Assembly (NCBI RefSeq): GCF_036906915.1
Contig: NZ_JBAKHX010000091.1
Coordinates: 1-28,105, forward strand
DNA: 28,105 nt
Direction: 5' to 3'
From: Phytohabitans sp036906915
Lineage (GTDB): Bacteria; Actinomycetota; Actinomycetes; Mycobacteriales; Micromonosporaceae
Position numbers and translations under genes: made by a program. Shown piece by piece: positions 20,607 to 27,898 of this stretch (position 1 is the stretch's first letter; every line of letters starts with the position of its first letter). Under the pieces are notes generated by a model, which was not told the origin of the DNA, searched no databases, and saw nothing but the letters and a program-made list of their open reading frames with translations.

Positions 20607-20879
20607 GTGACGGACAGCTTCGCAGAGCGGCTCCTTCCCACGACGGTCATCCGCAATAGGAAGGTCCGCGCGGCGGGCCGGCGGCTGGACCAGGTGATCG
20701 TTTACGACTGGGGATTCGAGTACGAAGGCCGGCAGTGGGAGCAGCGCAGCTTTGTGCTGCTCGACGACGGACACGCGGTCTATGGACCGATGCAAGCCTG
20801 GACGAGGTGGCAGGGCCCGCGCGACCAGGCGCCGCGTGCTGTCCAAATCGGAGCCGATGTACGCCCGCGGGCGAGGTGA
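20607..20879 (+). CDS. Short hypothetical protein, 3' end fused to unrelated DNA
   Basis: A 90-residue frame from GTG 20607, which lies 8 nt after a TANNNT-like TAGCCT, a possible leaderless start. The first ~70 residues are protein-like (LPTTVIRNRKVRAAGRRLDQ, then VIVYDWGFEYEGRQWEQRSF, LLDDGHAVYGP, WTRWQGPR). The last ~15 (AVQIGADVRPRAR) are encoded by DNA that belongs to the opposite-strand sigma-factor remnant, so its natural end was probably lost at the junction. Family not recognised. Confidence 0.45.
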   Translation: MTDSFAERLLPTTVIRNRKVRAAGRRLDQVIVYDWGFEYEGRQWEQRSFVLLDDGHAVYGPMQAWTRWQGPRDQAPRAVQIGADVRPRAR

Positions 20880-21020
20880 TCTCCTCGTCCCGCTGTTGGG
20901 CCTGATGCGTCCGCTGGTACGCCTCCTGCACCACATCTTTGGCATCGCGGGCGCTGCCGAGCATCTGGTAGGCGATGGCGAACGCCCGCGGTCGCAGCTC
21001 GCCGTGCAGCTCCGAGGGGG
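20862..21020 (-). pseudogene. Remnant of a SigJ-like ECF sigma factor (region 2)
   Basis: On the minus strand the DNA reads SELHGELRPRAFAIAYQMLGSA, then RDAKDVVQEAYQRTHQAQQR and DEEITSP. This is unmistakably sigma region 2 of the SigJ-type group (AxAYxMLGSxxDAxDVVQExY...IxSPRAYL). A frame change at the end turns the next codons into SPRPRAYIGS on another frame, suggesting a small indel, after which similarity is lost. No start codon survives: the frame meets TAA just upstream of SELHG. It abuts the stop of the epimerase gene. It is a dead paralogue of the intact SigJ gene 2.2 kb away. Confidence 0.7.
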
Positions 21021-21030
21021 GCGTCTGGTG

Positions 21031-21975
21031 TTATCGCAGTCCTTCGGCGAAGCCGGTGCGCCAGCTCGGGTACCGCGGTGTCCAGCCCAGCTCGCGTTTG
21101 ATCTTCTCGCTGGAGATTCCGCAAGCCTGCGTCATCATGTGCACCGGGGCCTGGCCGGCCACCAATCGGACCACCCAGGCCGGTACCCGGCGTGGTGGCT
21201 TGGCGCCCAGTGCCCGAGCCAGGGCCAGCAGGACGTCGCGCGCCGGTGCTGGCTCGTCATCGGCGACGTGGTAGATGCCAGGCTTGCCGCGTTCGATGGC
21301 CGCGACCGTGGCCGACGCGGCATCGGTGATATGCACCCACGACGTCGTCGCGCTGCCGCCGCCGATGATCGGGACCATTCGTTTGCGGATCATCTCGGCC
21401 ATGATGGCGCCGGGCGTGGTCTCGACGCCGGTTCCTGGGCCGTAGAAGTTGCCGTAGCGGAGCGCGATGCCGTCGGCCCAGCTGATGCGGGTTACCGCGT
21501 TCTCCAGGTGGCGTAGTGCGGCTACCAGTGGCTCGGCGTCCTTGGGTGGGTTCGGCTCGAGTCGGCCTTTCTCGTCGGTGACCGGCCGGCTGGTTCGTTC
21601 CACCCAGACGGCGTTGCTCTGCGCCACGAATGTGCGCACGCCCACGGCGCGGGCTGCGGCCAACAGGTGGTCGGTGCCTTCGGTGCGCAGCCGGTTGGTG
21701 GCAGCCGCCATCCGTTTGACTTCTCGAAAGGTCGGCCGTCCGCCAATCGCGGTGAGTTGGTGGACGACTACCTCAGGCTCGGCCTTGGCCACGGCGTGGG
21801 CCACCGCTTCAGGGTCGAGCGCGTCGACCATGACCGGCTCGGCGCCGAGCGCGCGCAGCGCGTCGATCTTGCCCGCCGAGCGGGTTGTGCCGACCACCTC
21901 GTGGCCGCGCGCCACGAGCTGGGTCACGAGGTGGCTGCCGATCGCGCCGGACGCGCCGGCAACAAAGATCTTCAC
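21031..21975 (-). CDS. NAD-dependent epimerase/dehydratase family protein
   Basis: A 314-residue extended SDR. The N-terminal VAGASGAIGSHLV motif (GxxGxxG, residues 7-13) binds NAD(P). Later blocks are IALRYGNFYGPGT, SWVHITDAASATVAAIERG and IYHVADDEP, all typical of this family, and the ending GWTPRYPSWRTGFAEGL is the family's usual C-terminus. The classical YxxxK is not evident: the region near ALRHLENAVTR replaces it, so activity on sugar nucleotides is doubtful. Such genes often sit beside SigJ-type sigma factors in actinomycetes. Start GTG 21975 has GGAG 5 nt upstream. It is last in the FAD oxidoreductase-sigJ array and is followed by the sigma remnant. Confidence 0.85.
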   Translation of the reverse strand: MKIFVAGASGAIGSHLVTQLVARGHEVVGTTRSAGKIDALRALGAEPVMVDALDPEAVAHAVAKAEPEVVVHQLTAIGGRPTFREVKRMAAATNRLRTEGTDHLLAAARAVGVRTFVAQSNAVWVERTSRPVTDEKGRLEPNPPKDAEPLVAALRHLENAVTRISWADGIALRYGNFYGPGTGVETTPGAIMAEMIRKRMVPIIGGGSATTSWVHITDAASATVAAIERGKPGIYHVADDEPAPARDVLLALARALGAKPPRRVPAWVVRLVAGQAPVHMMTQACGISSEKIKRELGWTPRYPSWRTGFAEGLR

Positions 21976-21993
21976 GACATCTCCGTCCTTGGG

Positions 21994-22008
21994 TCACCAA
22001 TTTGGTGA
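21994..22008. promoter_or_regulatory. Palindrome between membrane protein and epimerase genes
   Basis: TCACCAATTTGGTGA has 6-bp perfect arms (TCACCA/TGGTGA) plus a 3-bp centre. It lies 19-33 nt before the epimerase start in a 50-bp gap and could be a repressor site for an internal promoter. Confidence 0.45.
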
Positions 22009-22025
22009 ATGCTGCTGGGTGGTGG

Positions 22026-23060
22026 TCAGGCTGTCCCGCGCGCTGCCGGCCGTGCGGCCATGCCGGCGACGCTGGCGGTGCGGCGGGTGCGCAGGCCGCT
22101 GGCCAGACACAGCGCGACACCGAGGGCGAGCCAGGTAAACAGGACGATGACGGAGTGGGCGGCGCCGTGGCCGTCGAAGAAGGCGGTGGAGCGCAGCAAC
22201 TGGCCGCCGGCCCCGGGTGGCAGCAGCTGGCCGAGCGTGCCGGACCAGCCGGGCAGCATCTCGGGTGCGGTCGCGACGCCCGACAGGGGATTGCCGATGA
22301 GCATCATGGCGGCGGCACCGAGCCCGAGGCCGGCGTACCCGAGCAGTGCCTCCAGCCCGAGGATGCTCAGGGAGGTGGCCGCGATGGTCAGGGCGATGGC
22401 GCCGGTGTTGGCCAGGTAGGAGCCGTCGAGCGAGCCGAGCCAGAACTGCAGGATCGCTGCCACGGCCAGGCCGCCGGTGATCGCGAAGGCGAGCGCTGCT
22501 GTGATCCGGCGGGTGGTGCCGCGGACGAGTCTGGTCAGCAGCAGCGCGGCGAGTAGGCCGCCCATGACCAGGGGTAGGGCTCCGGCGGCCAGGCCGGCGC
22601 CGCGCGGGTCGTCGGCGGGCAGGGGGGCGAGGTCGCGGGCGGCGGCCGCCGTGCTGGTGTCCTGTGCCTGGCTGAGCGCGGTCGCGACGTTCTGCAGGGT
22701 CTGGGCGACCGCTGCGCTGGCGGCGGAGGCGGTGATGACCTTTGGGGTACCGGTGCTGACGTCGATCGCGCCGTACACCTGCCGGTCGCGGATCAGTTGT
22801 TCGGCGGCGGCGGTGTCGGCGACCTCGGTGATGGCGAAGGCGTCCGGCAGGCGTTGGTCGAGGCTGGCGCTGACCTGCTTGACTGCGGCGGCCGGCCCGG
22901 CGACGGCGATCGGCACATCGTGCACCGACGACCGTACCGACGGCCAGGCGAAGGCGGTGAGCAGCACACTGATGGCCGCAGTGAGCAGGACGACTGCCCC
23001 GGCCACCGTCGGCCAGGGTGATGGTGATATGTCGGCTCCACGCGGGGCCTGAGTGGCCAT
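22026..23060 (-). CDS. YhgE/ABC-2-permease-like membrane protein
   Basis: A 344-residue membrane protein. One helix at about 18-40 is followed by an external domain (45-150) containing VPIAVAGPAAAVKQVSASLD, an alanine-rich VYGAIDVSTGTPKVI strand and VATALSQAQD. Then about six helices (155-180, 190-210, 222-240, 250-275, 295-315 and the last near 320) follow. This architecture matches YhgE/Pip-type and ABC-2 permease-like proteins of actinomycetes, which are often annotated as membrane proteins of unknown transport. No ATPase partner is adjacent. Start ATG 23060 has AGGAG 6 nt upstream. It lies 135 nt after sigJ in the same direction and may be a SigJ-array member. Confidence 0.75.
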   Translation of the reverse strand: MATQAPRGADISPSPWPTVAGAVVLLTAAISVLLTAFAWPSVRSSVHDVPIAVAGPAAAVKQVSASLDQRLPDAFAITEVADTAAAEQLIRDRQVYGAIDVSTGTPKVITASAASAAVAQTLQNVATALSQAQDTSTAAAARDLAPLPADDPRGAGLAAGALPLVMGGLLAALLLTRLVRGTTRRITAALAFAITGGLAVAAILQFWLGSLDGSYLANTGAIALTIAATSLSILGLEALLGYAGLGLGAAAMMLIGNPLSGVATAPEMLPGWSGTLGQLLPPGAGGQLLRSTAFFDGHGAAHSVIVLFTWLALGVALCLASGLRTRRTASVAGMAARPAARGTA

Positions 23061-23129
23061 GTCGACTCCTGAAATCGAACGTTGTTTGCTGACGGTGGCG
23101 GCGGGATGGGCGGCTCGCGGATGGGCACA

Positions 23130-23145
23130 GCGCCGGTCCCGGCGC
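23130..23145. terminator. Hairpin between sigJ and the membrane protein gene
   Basis: GCGCCGG at 23130-23136 pairs with CCGGCGC at 23139-23145 (7 bp, 2-nt loop on paper, in practice a larger loop). It could attenuate read-through from sigJ in the 135-bp gap. Confidence 0.35.
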
Positions 23146-23195
23146 GTTATCTCGGCGTTGTGTCTGGTCCCAGGTGGTTGTCCGGTCGCCGGTGT

Positions 23196-24092
23196 TCATC
23201 GCAGGGTGAGTGGGGTCTCGGATTTGATGCGGGTCAGTTTCTCCGGGTTGCGGACGTAGTAGAGGCCGGTGATGCGGCCCTGCTCGACACGGATCGCGAT
23301 GACGCCGTCGATCTCCCCGTCCAGGCGCAGGATGAGTGCCGGATTGCCGTTGACCACGGTGGGTTCAGTCGTGATCGTGGCCTCGACCCTGGCCACGCCG
23401 CCGAGGATCATGCGGACCACTTTTTCGGCGCCGATGACCGGCCGCAGAGCGGCCTGCTTGACCCCGCCGCCGTCGCCGACCATCACGACCTCAGGGGCGA
23501 GCACATCAAGGAGGCCCTGCAGGTCCCTGGTTTGGAGCGCGCGCTGGAGCGACTCCAGAGCTGCCCTGGCCTCGCTGGGAGAGACCGTCTGGCGGGGGCG
23601 GCGGGCATCGACGTGCCGGCGGGCGCGGTGGGCGATCTGGCGGACTGCCGCGGGGCTCTTGCCGATGGCGGCGGCGATCTCGTCGTAGCTGACGTCGAAG
23701 GCTTCACGCAGGACGAAGACGGCGCGTTCCGTTGGCGACAGTGTTTCGAGGACGAGCATGAGCGCCATCGACATGCTCTCGGCGAGTTCGATGTCCTCGG
23801 CCACGTCCGGAGCGGTTAGCAGCGGCTCGGGCAGCCATTGGCCGACATACGCCTCCCTGCGGCGCTTCACGGTGCGTAGCCGGTTCAGCGACTGTCGGGT
23901 CGTGATCCGGACCAGGTAGGCGCGCTGGTCGGACAGCTTCCCCAGGTCGACTTTGACCCAACGCAGCCAGGTTTCCTGCAGGACGTCTTCAGCGTCGGCC
24001 GCCGATCCGAGCATTTCGTAGGCGACGGTGAACAGCAGGTTGCGGTGGGCGAGGAACGTCTCGGTCGCCGGGTCAACGGCGTGGTCGCTCAT
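23196..24092 (-). CDS. sigJ: ECF RNA polymerase sigma factor, SigJ type
   Basis: A 298-residue ECF sigma factor of the SigJ group. Region 2 (about 10-75) reads FLAHRNLLFTVAYEMLGSAA, then DAEDVLQETWLRW and RAYLVRITTRQSLNRLR. Region 4 (about 112-165) has LSPTERAVFVLREAFDVSYD, EIAAAIGKSPAAVRQIAHRAR. The C-terminal SnoaL-like domain (about 180-290) is the SigJ hallmark and is thought to replace an anti-sigma factor. It ends with GVIAIRVEQGRITGLYYVRN. Start ATG 24092 has GGAGAAGG upstream. It follows the FAD oxidoreductase gene by 70 nt on the same strand, a known pairing in actinomycetes. In Mycobacterium tuberculosis SigJ is tied to hydrogen peroxide resistance. Confidence 0.92.
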   Translation of the reverse strand: MSDHAVDPATETFLAHRNLLFTVAYEMLGSAADAEDVLQETWLRWVKVDLGKLSDQRAYLVRITTRQSLNRLRTVKRRREAYVGQWLPEPLLTAPDVAEDIELAESMSMALMLVLETLSPTERAVFVLREAFDVSYDEIAAAIGKSPAAVRQIAHRARRHVDARRPRQTVSPSEARAALESLQRALQTRDLQGLLDVLAPEVVMVGDGGGVKQAALRPVIGAEKVVRMILGGVARVEATITTEPTVVNGNPALILRLDGEIDGVIAIRVEQGRITGLYYVRNPEKLTRIKSETPLTLR

Positions 24093-24162
24093 AGTTCGAC
24101 CCTTCTCCTTCGCGGCCGGCCATGGTGGCCAAAGTCTTCACGCGTGCGCACGCGGCGGCCGT

Positions 24163-25350
24163 TCAGCGGGTGGCCACCGCCTGGCCCCGCATCGCCTGGA
24201 GCCGCTGCTGGCGCTTGGCATCCTTGACCGGCCAGCTGTGCTTACCGGGTTTGCGTGCCTCGTCCGCCAACTGCTTGATAGGGCTCTTGCAAGCGGCTTC
24301 CTTGATCTTCGCGGCAAGCCGGCCGCTCAGGTGAAGCCCCGTCGCGGTGTCGTCCCAGTGGGCGAGCTGAAAGACACCGATCCGACGACCCAGGCTGACG
24401 CACATGGCGGCGATCCCCCTACTGAAATTCGCGGGTTGTTCACCCGCTATCCGGCTGAGCACTGTGTCGGCGGCGTGCGAGCCCAAAGGAAGCGCCGCCT
24501 GGCAGCTCATCCGCAACGGCAGGTTCGAAGGGGCCCCCGCGTCCCCGGTCGCGACGATGCGTTCGTCGTCCACGCTGGTCAAAGTCTCGTCGGTGAGCAG
24601 GCGACCCACAGCGTCGGTGCTCAGCCCGCTGCGCGCGGCCAGGTCCGGCACGCCGAACCCGGCGGACCAGATCGTCACCGTGCTTGGCAGCTTCCGGCCG
24701 TCACTGAGCTGCACAGCATCACGTGTCACACCGGTCACCTTCGCGCCAGGGCCGTCGAGCACGGTCACACCGAGCTTGGACAACCCCTTCGCCACCGAGC
24801 GTCGACCTCGTGGATGCAGGTATGGGCCGAGCTGCTCGCCGCAGACCAGGGTCACGGTCCGGCCCAGTTCCGCGAGCTCGGCGGCCGTCTCTATGCCAAG
24901 CGGCCCGCCACCGACCACCGTCACCAAAGCGGTCGCAGGTGCGCCGTCGACGACGGACCGCAGCCGCCGCGCCTGCTCCAGGCTGGCGATCGGGTAGGCG
25001 AACTCGGCCGCTCCAGGCACCCGCGGGTCGGCGCTGCCACTGCCCACCGCGTAGATCAGGTAGTCGTATCCGACCGTGCCACCGGTCTTCAGTTTCACGC
25101 TGCGCTCGGCCGCGTCGATCCGGGTGACGGTGTCGACCACCAGCCGGACGCCGTCGGCCAGGACCTCTTGGAAGTCGACAACCGCGTCGTCGGATCCGCC
25201 CACCAGTTGGTGCAGGCGGATCCGCTCGACGAAGCTCGGGCGCGGGTTGATCAGAGTCACTGCCACGTCGTCGCGTTGCGTCAGGCGATTAGCCGCCATG
25301 ACACCGGCGTATCCACCGCCGATCACGACCACATCGCTGTTCCCGGTCAT
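24163..25350 (-). CDS. NAD(P)/FAD-dependent oxidoreductase (NDH-2-like)
   Basis: A 395-residue pyridine nucleotide-disulfide-type flavoenzyme. The FAD Rossmann motif is GGGYAG (11-16); DYLIYAVGS (96-104) contacts FAD; the NAD(P)H motif is VVGGGPLGIE (145-154); TIWSAGFGVPD and VATGDAG (near 273-279) complete the FAD site. The C-terminal third ends KRQQRLQAMRGQAVATR with basic residues and no obvious membrane helix. NDH-2-like enzymes of this group pass electrons from NADH to a quinone or to peroxide-linked acceptors. Start ATG 25350 has GGAGGAGGC directly upstream. It lies 70 nt before sigJ and appears to share its promoter, so the enzyme may be SigJ-regulated. Confidence 0.92.
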   Translation of the reverse strand: MTGNSDVVVIGGGYAGVMAANRLTQRDDVAVTLINPRPSFVERIRLHQLVGGSDDAVVDFQEVLADGVRLVVDTVTRIDAAERSVKLKTGGTVGYDYLIYAVGSGSADPRVPGAAEFAYPIASLEQARRLRSVVDGAPATALVTVVGGGPLGIETAAELAELGRTVTLVCGEQLGPYLHPRGRRSVAKGLSKLGVTVLDGPGAKVTGVTRDAVQLSDGRKLPSTVTIWSAGFGVPDLAARSGLSTDAVGRLLTDETLTSVDDERIVATGDAGAPSNLPLRMSCQAALPLGSHAADTVLSRIAGEQPANFSRGIAAMCVSLGRRIGVFQLAHWDDTATGLHLSGRLAAKIKEAACKSPIKQLADEARKPGKHSWPVKDAKRQQRLQAMRGQAVATR

Positions 25351-25382
25351 GGTGCCTCCTCCGTCTCCAGGGGTTCGGGCAC

Positions 25383-25410
25383 AAGACACCGCATGTCCGA
25401 TCGCTGTGAC
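25383..25410 (-). promoter_or_regulatory. Candidate SigJ-type promoter of the FAD oxidoreductase-sigJ operon
   Basis: On the minus strand GTCACA (25410-25405) is separated by exactly 16 nt from TGTCTT (25388-25383). I recall the mycobacterial SigJ consensus as GTCACA-N16-CGTCCT; the -35 is identical and the -10 matches 4 of 6. Transcription would start about 25 nt before ATG 25350, with room for the SD. It implies autoregulation of sigJ. Confidence 0.5.
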
Positions 25411-25612
25411 ATGCGTGAGACAGATCACTTTCCAGCCGTGAGGTGGCACGCGGAGCCCTCAACCCAGCGGCGCAACCCGGAGCGGCGGTATGAGGCGCCC
25501 CCAGTCAGGATTTCCGTGCGGGTCGGCCCAAAGGGGTACCGGCTCCACTCGTCCCTATAAGTACAAGTGAGCGTTTGTGTTACGGTGGCGGTAGCCGACG
25601 GAGGGGACCGTA

Positions 25613-25948
25613 ATGGGTGCGAAGCCTGCTCCCGATGTCGAGCTGGCGTTGCGTGCGCTGGCCGACGCGAGCCGCCGGTCGATCCTGGCCGCGATCCGCA
25701 CCGCTCCGCGCTCGGTGGGCTCCATCGCTGAGGAGGTGGGGCTGTCTCAACAGGTGACATCGCACCATCTCGGCGTGCTCCGTGATGCCGGGTTGGCGAC
25801 CGGGACTCGAGAGGGTACGCGGCACCTGTTCGCGGTGCGCACTGACGGGCTTGCGGCGGTGCGCTCGTATCTCGACAGCTTTTGGCCGAGCAAGCTCGCG
25901 GCGCTCAAGGCGGTTGTCGAAGCCGGAGAGGAGCGCGATCGTGGCTGA
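25613..25948 (+). CDS. ArsR family transcriptional regulator
   Basis: A 111-residue winged-HTH regulator. The pattern is LALRALADASRRSILAAIRT, SIAEEVGLSQQVTSHHLGVL, RDAGLATGTREGTRHLFAV, the last being the wing. No Cys/His metal site is visible on the alpha-3 or alpha-5 helix, so it is probably not metal-responsive. ArsR regulators of this subgroup usually precede SRPBCC genes, as here. Start ATG 25613 has GGAGGGG 6 nt upstream. Its stop overlaps the next gene by 8 nt. It is divergent from the FAD oxidoreductase-sigJ operon and probably represses its own operon. Confidence 0.92.
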   Translation: MGAKPAPDVELALRALADASRRSILAAIRTAPRSVGSIAEEVGLSQQVTSHHLGVLRDAGLATGTREGTRHLFAVRTDGLAAVRSYLDSFWPSKLAALKAVVEAGEERDRG

Positions 25949-26414
25949 GTTTCAGACCTCGATCGAGATCGCCGCATCACCGGAGACGGTCTTCGACTAT
26001 CTGACCACCGAGGACGGTATGACGGCGTGGATGGGCCAGCACGCCGACCTGGACCCGCATACGAAAGGCCTGTTCGCGGTCGATATCGCCGGCTTCCCGA
26101 TCCGGGGCCAGTATCTGCACGTCGAACGCCCTACGCGCGTGGTCGTTTCCTGGGGTGTCGCGGGAAGCCAGGATCTCCCGGTGGGCGCGTCCATCGTCGA
26201 ATTTCGGCTGACTGCCACCGAAAGCGGCACGCGCGTCGATCTCGTCCACTCTGGACTGCCTGAGACCGAGCTGGCCGGTCACGCCAACGGCTGGGAGCAC
26301 TTCCTGCCACGACTGGCCACCGCCGCAACCGGCGGCGACGCCGGACCTGACCACTGGCGGCCCATCGGGGAGTCGAAACCGCCCACAACCATCAACGAAG
26401 GGAATACACCATGA
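25941..26414 (+). CDS. SRPBCC/AHSA1-like domain protein
   Basis: A 157-residue START-like (SRPBCC) protein with a deep hydrophobic ligand pocket. Marks of the AHSA1 subgroup are IEIAASPETVFDYLTTEDGM, TAWMG, FPIRGQYLHVERPTRVVVSW, VEFRLTATESGTRVDLVHSG and GWEHFLPRLATAA. The start is GTG 25941, inside the arsR stop, and the stop overlaps the next ATG (ATGA 26411-26414). Typical partner of an ArsR regulator. Role unknown; the ligand is likely a small hydrophobic molecule. Confidence 0.88.
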   Translation: MAEFQTSIEIAASPETVFDYLTTEDGMTAWMGQHADLDPHTKGLFAVDIAGFPIRGQYLHVERPTRVVVSWGVAGSQDLPVGASIVEFRLTATESGTRVDLVHSGLPETELAGHANGWEHFLPRLATAATGGDAGPDHWRPIGESKPPTTINEGNTP

Positions 26415-26770
26415 CACAGCCCTCCGCGCACGAGATCGTGCAGGACTATCACCGGGCGTGGACCAGCGGCAATATCGACCGCGCGATGACCCTGGTCGCA
26501 GACGACATCGTCTGCCGCGCACCGGGGGAGGACCTGACCGGCAAGGACGCCTACCGCGAGTTCATCGGCGGCTTCGCACCCACTCTGACCGGGCTCGCGG
26601 AGATCGCAGACTTCGCCGACGGGGAGCGCGTCGGATTGTTCTATTACCCCCAGACCGCCGCGACCGCCACCGCACCCGCCGCGGAGTGCTTCACCATCCG
26701 TGATGGCAAGATCGCCGAGAATGTCCTCATCTTCGACCGCCTCTCCTTCGGCCCGCCCGTCGACGCATAG
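26411..26770 (+). CDS. SnoaL-like / NTF2-like protein
   Basis: A 119-residue NTF2-fold protein: IVQDYHRAWTSGNIDRAMTL, VADDIVCRAPGEDLTGKDAY, REFIGGFAP and ECFTIRDGKIAENVLIFDRL. The C-terminal strands match the usual ...RDGKI...-E-N-x-x-x-FD pattern. Third gene of the arsR operon, coupled by ATGA to the SRPBCC gene, with a 13-nt gap to the next. Function unknown, cytosolic. Confidence 0.85.
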   Translation: MTQPSAHEIVQDYHRAWTSGNIDRAMTLVADDIVCRAPGEDLTGKDAYREFIGGFAPTLTGLAEIADFADGERVGLFYYPQTAATATAPAAECFTIRDGKIAENVLIFDRLSFGPPVDA

Positions 26771-26783
26771 ACAGGACGAGTCG

Positions 26784-27128
26784 ATGACCCCGCAAGCCGA
26801 CCTGATCGAGCGTCTCCGCGCCCGGCTCGCCGACGAGCCATTGACCCGCGAAGTGTCCATGTTTGGCGGCCGATCCTTCATGGTGAACGAGAAGCTGGTC
26901 GCCAGCGCTCTCAAGGACGGCGACCTTCTGGTCCGCGTCGACGCCGAACGACACGGCGAACTCACCCTGCGGCACGGCGCCAGGCAGGCCGAGATGGGAG
27001 CCGGCCGCGACATGGGCCCGGGCTGGATCGCGGTATCTGCCGCATCGATCGCCAGCGACGAGGGTTTGTCGTTCTGGCTGGACGCTGCCCTGGACTATAA
27101 CCACGCCACAACAAAGAGTCGGACATGA
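26784..27128 (+). CDS. TfoX N-terminal domain protein
   Basis: A 114-residue protein equal to the N-terminal domain of TfoX/Sxy. Signature blocks: LADEPLTREVSMFGGRSFMVNEK followed by DGDLLVRVDAE, a middle ARQAEMGAGRDMGPGWIAV, and a C-terminal helix LSFWLDAALDYN. In gamma-proteobacteria TfoX drives competence; stand-alone N-domains in actinomycetes are uncharacterised and often join ArsR/SRPBCC operons. Start ATG 26784, 13 nt after the SnoaL-like gene. Stop overlaps the next ATG (27125-27128). Confidence 0.88.
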   Translation: MTPQADLIERLRARLADEPLTREVSMFGGRSFMVNEKLVASALKDGDLLVRVDAERHGELTLRHGARQAEMGAGRDMGPGWIAVSAASIASDEGLSFWLDAALDYNHATTKSRT

Positions 27129-27829
27129 GCGCGTTCGGCGGATTCCCACCTGAGTTGTTCGCCTTCTTCGCCGCCTTGGAGGGGGACAACTCGAAGTCGT
27201 TCTGGAACGCCCACAAGACCCACTGGGAACGTCACGTGCGCGGGCCCATGAACGCCCTGCTCGACGAGTTGACCGAAGAATTCGGTCAGTTGCGGATGTT
27301 TCGACCCAATCGTGACATACGGTTCTCCAAGGACAAGTCCCCATACAAGCTCTGGGCCGGGGCCACCAGCGAGTCCCGCGCCGTCGGCGGAATCGGCTAC
27401 TACATCGAGGTCTCCGCGACCCGCATGGTCACCGGCTACGGCGCGATGGCCATGACCAGCGATCAACTCGCGAGATTCCGCGCCGCGATCGACGACGAAA
27501 CCAGTGGCCAAGCCTTCGCCAAACTCCACCATGAGCTGACGTCGCAGTCGTCACCCCTCACACACGGCATCGACCCACCCTTGAAGACTCCACCACGCGG
27601 CTACACCTCGGACCATCCCCGAATCGAGCTCTTGCGATGGAAAGGCGCTGCCATCGTCCGTGAGTGGGACAAGGCCGACTGGATGCACACGCCGGAAGCG
27701 CTCGACACCGTCCGGGACATCTGGCGGTCAGCGGCACCACTGAAGGCCTGGCTCGACGTACACGTCGGCGCTGCGAACGAACCCAAGCGCACAGCTTCGA
27801 GCCAACAAGGCCAACGTTCACGGACTTGA
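27125..27829 (+). CDS. DUF2461 family protein
   Basis: A 234-residue cytosolic protein of DUF2461 (TIGR02453-like). Family blocks: GFPPELFAFFAALEGDNSKS, FWNAHKTHWERHVRGPMNAL, MFRPNRDIRFSKDKSPYK, the GYYIEVSAT strand and a C-terminal KTPPRGYTSDHPRIELLRWK. The central R-x-N-R-D-x-R-F-S-K-D-K-x-P-Y-K basic motif is the most conserved. It is last of the five-gene arsR operon, coupled by ATGA overlap to the TfoX-domain gene. Function unknown. Confidence 0.9.
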   Translation: MSAFGGFPPELFAFFAALEGDNSKSFWNAHKTHWERHVRGPMNALLDELTEEFGQLRMFRPNRDIRFSKDKSPYKLWAGATSESRAVGGIGYYIEVSATRMVTGYGAMAMTSDQLARFRAAIDDETSGQAFAKLHHELTSQSSPLTHGIDPPLKTPPRGYTSDHPRIELLRWKGAAIVREWDKADWMHTPEALDTVRDIWRSAAPLKAWLDVHVGAANEPKRTASSQQGQRSRT

Positions 27830-27868
27830 CCGCCGGAACCACTCAGGTTACACATCGACAGGCGTAAC

Positions 27869-27898
27869 TTGACACACGTATGACGTCTGATCTATGTT
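27869..27898 (+). promoter_or_regulatory. Strong sigma70-like promoter at the right edge
   Basis: TTGACA at 27869-27874 and TATGTT at 27893-27898 with an 18-bp spacer form the best housekeeping promoter in the window. Transcription would start near 27905 and run toward the right edge. Confidence 0.6.

Noticed and set aside
19839..20945. A 368-codon minus-strand frame across cadD and the sigma remnant
   Set aside because: Runs out of frame with the transporter, which has clear membrane helices; only its SPRPRAYIGS stretch is of interest as a frame-shifted sigma piece.
24028..25560. A 510-codon open frame on the plus strand
   Set aside because: It is antisense to the FAD oxidoreductase and sigJ start and is rich in His/Arg/Gln as mirror frames in GC-rich DNA are; no family features.
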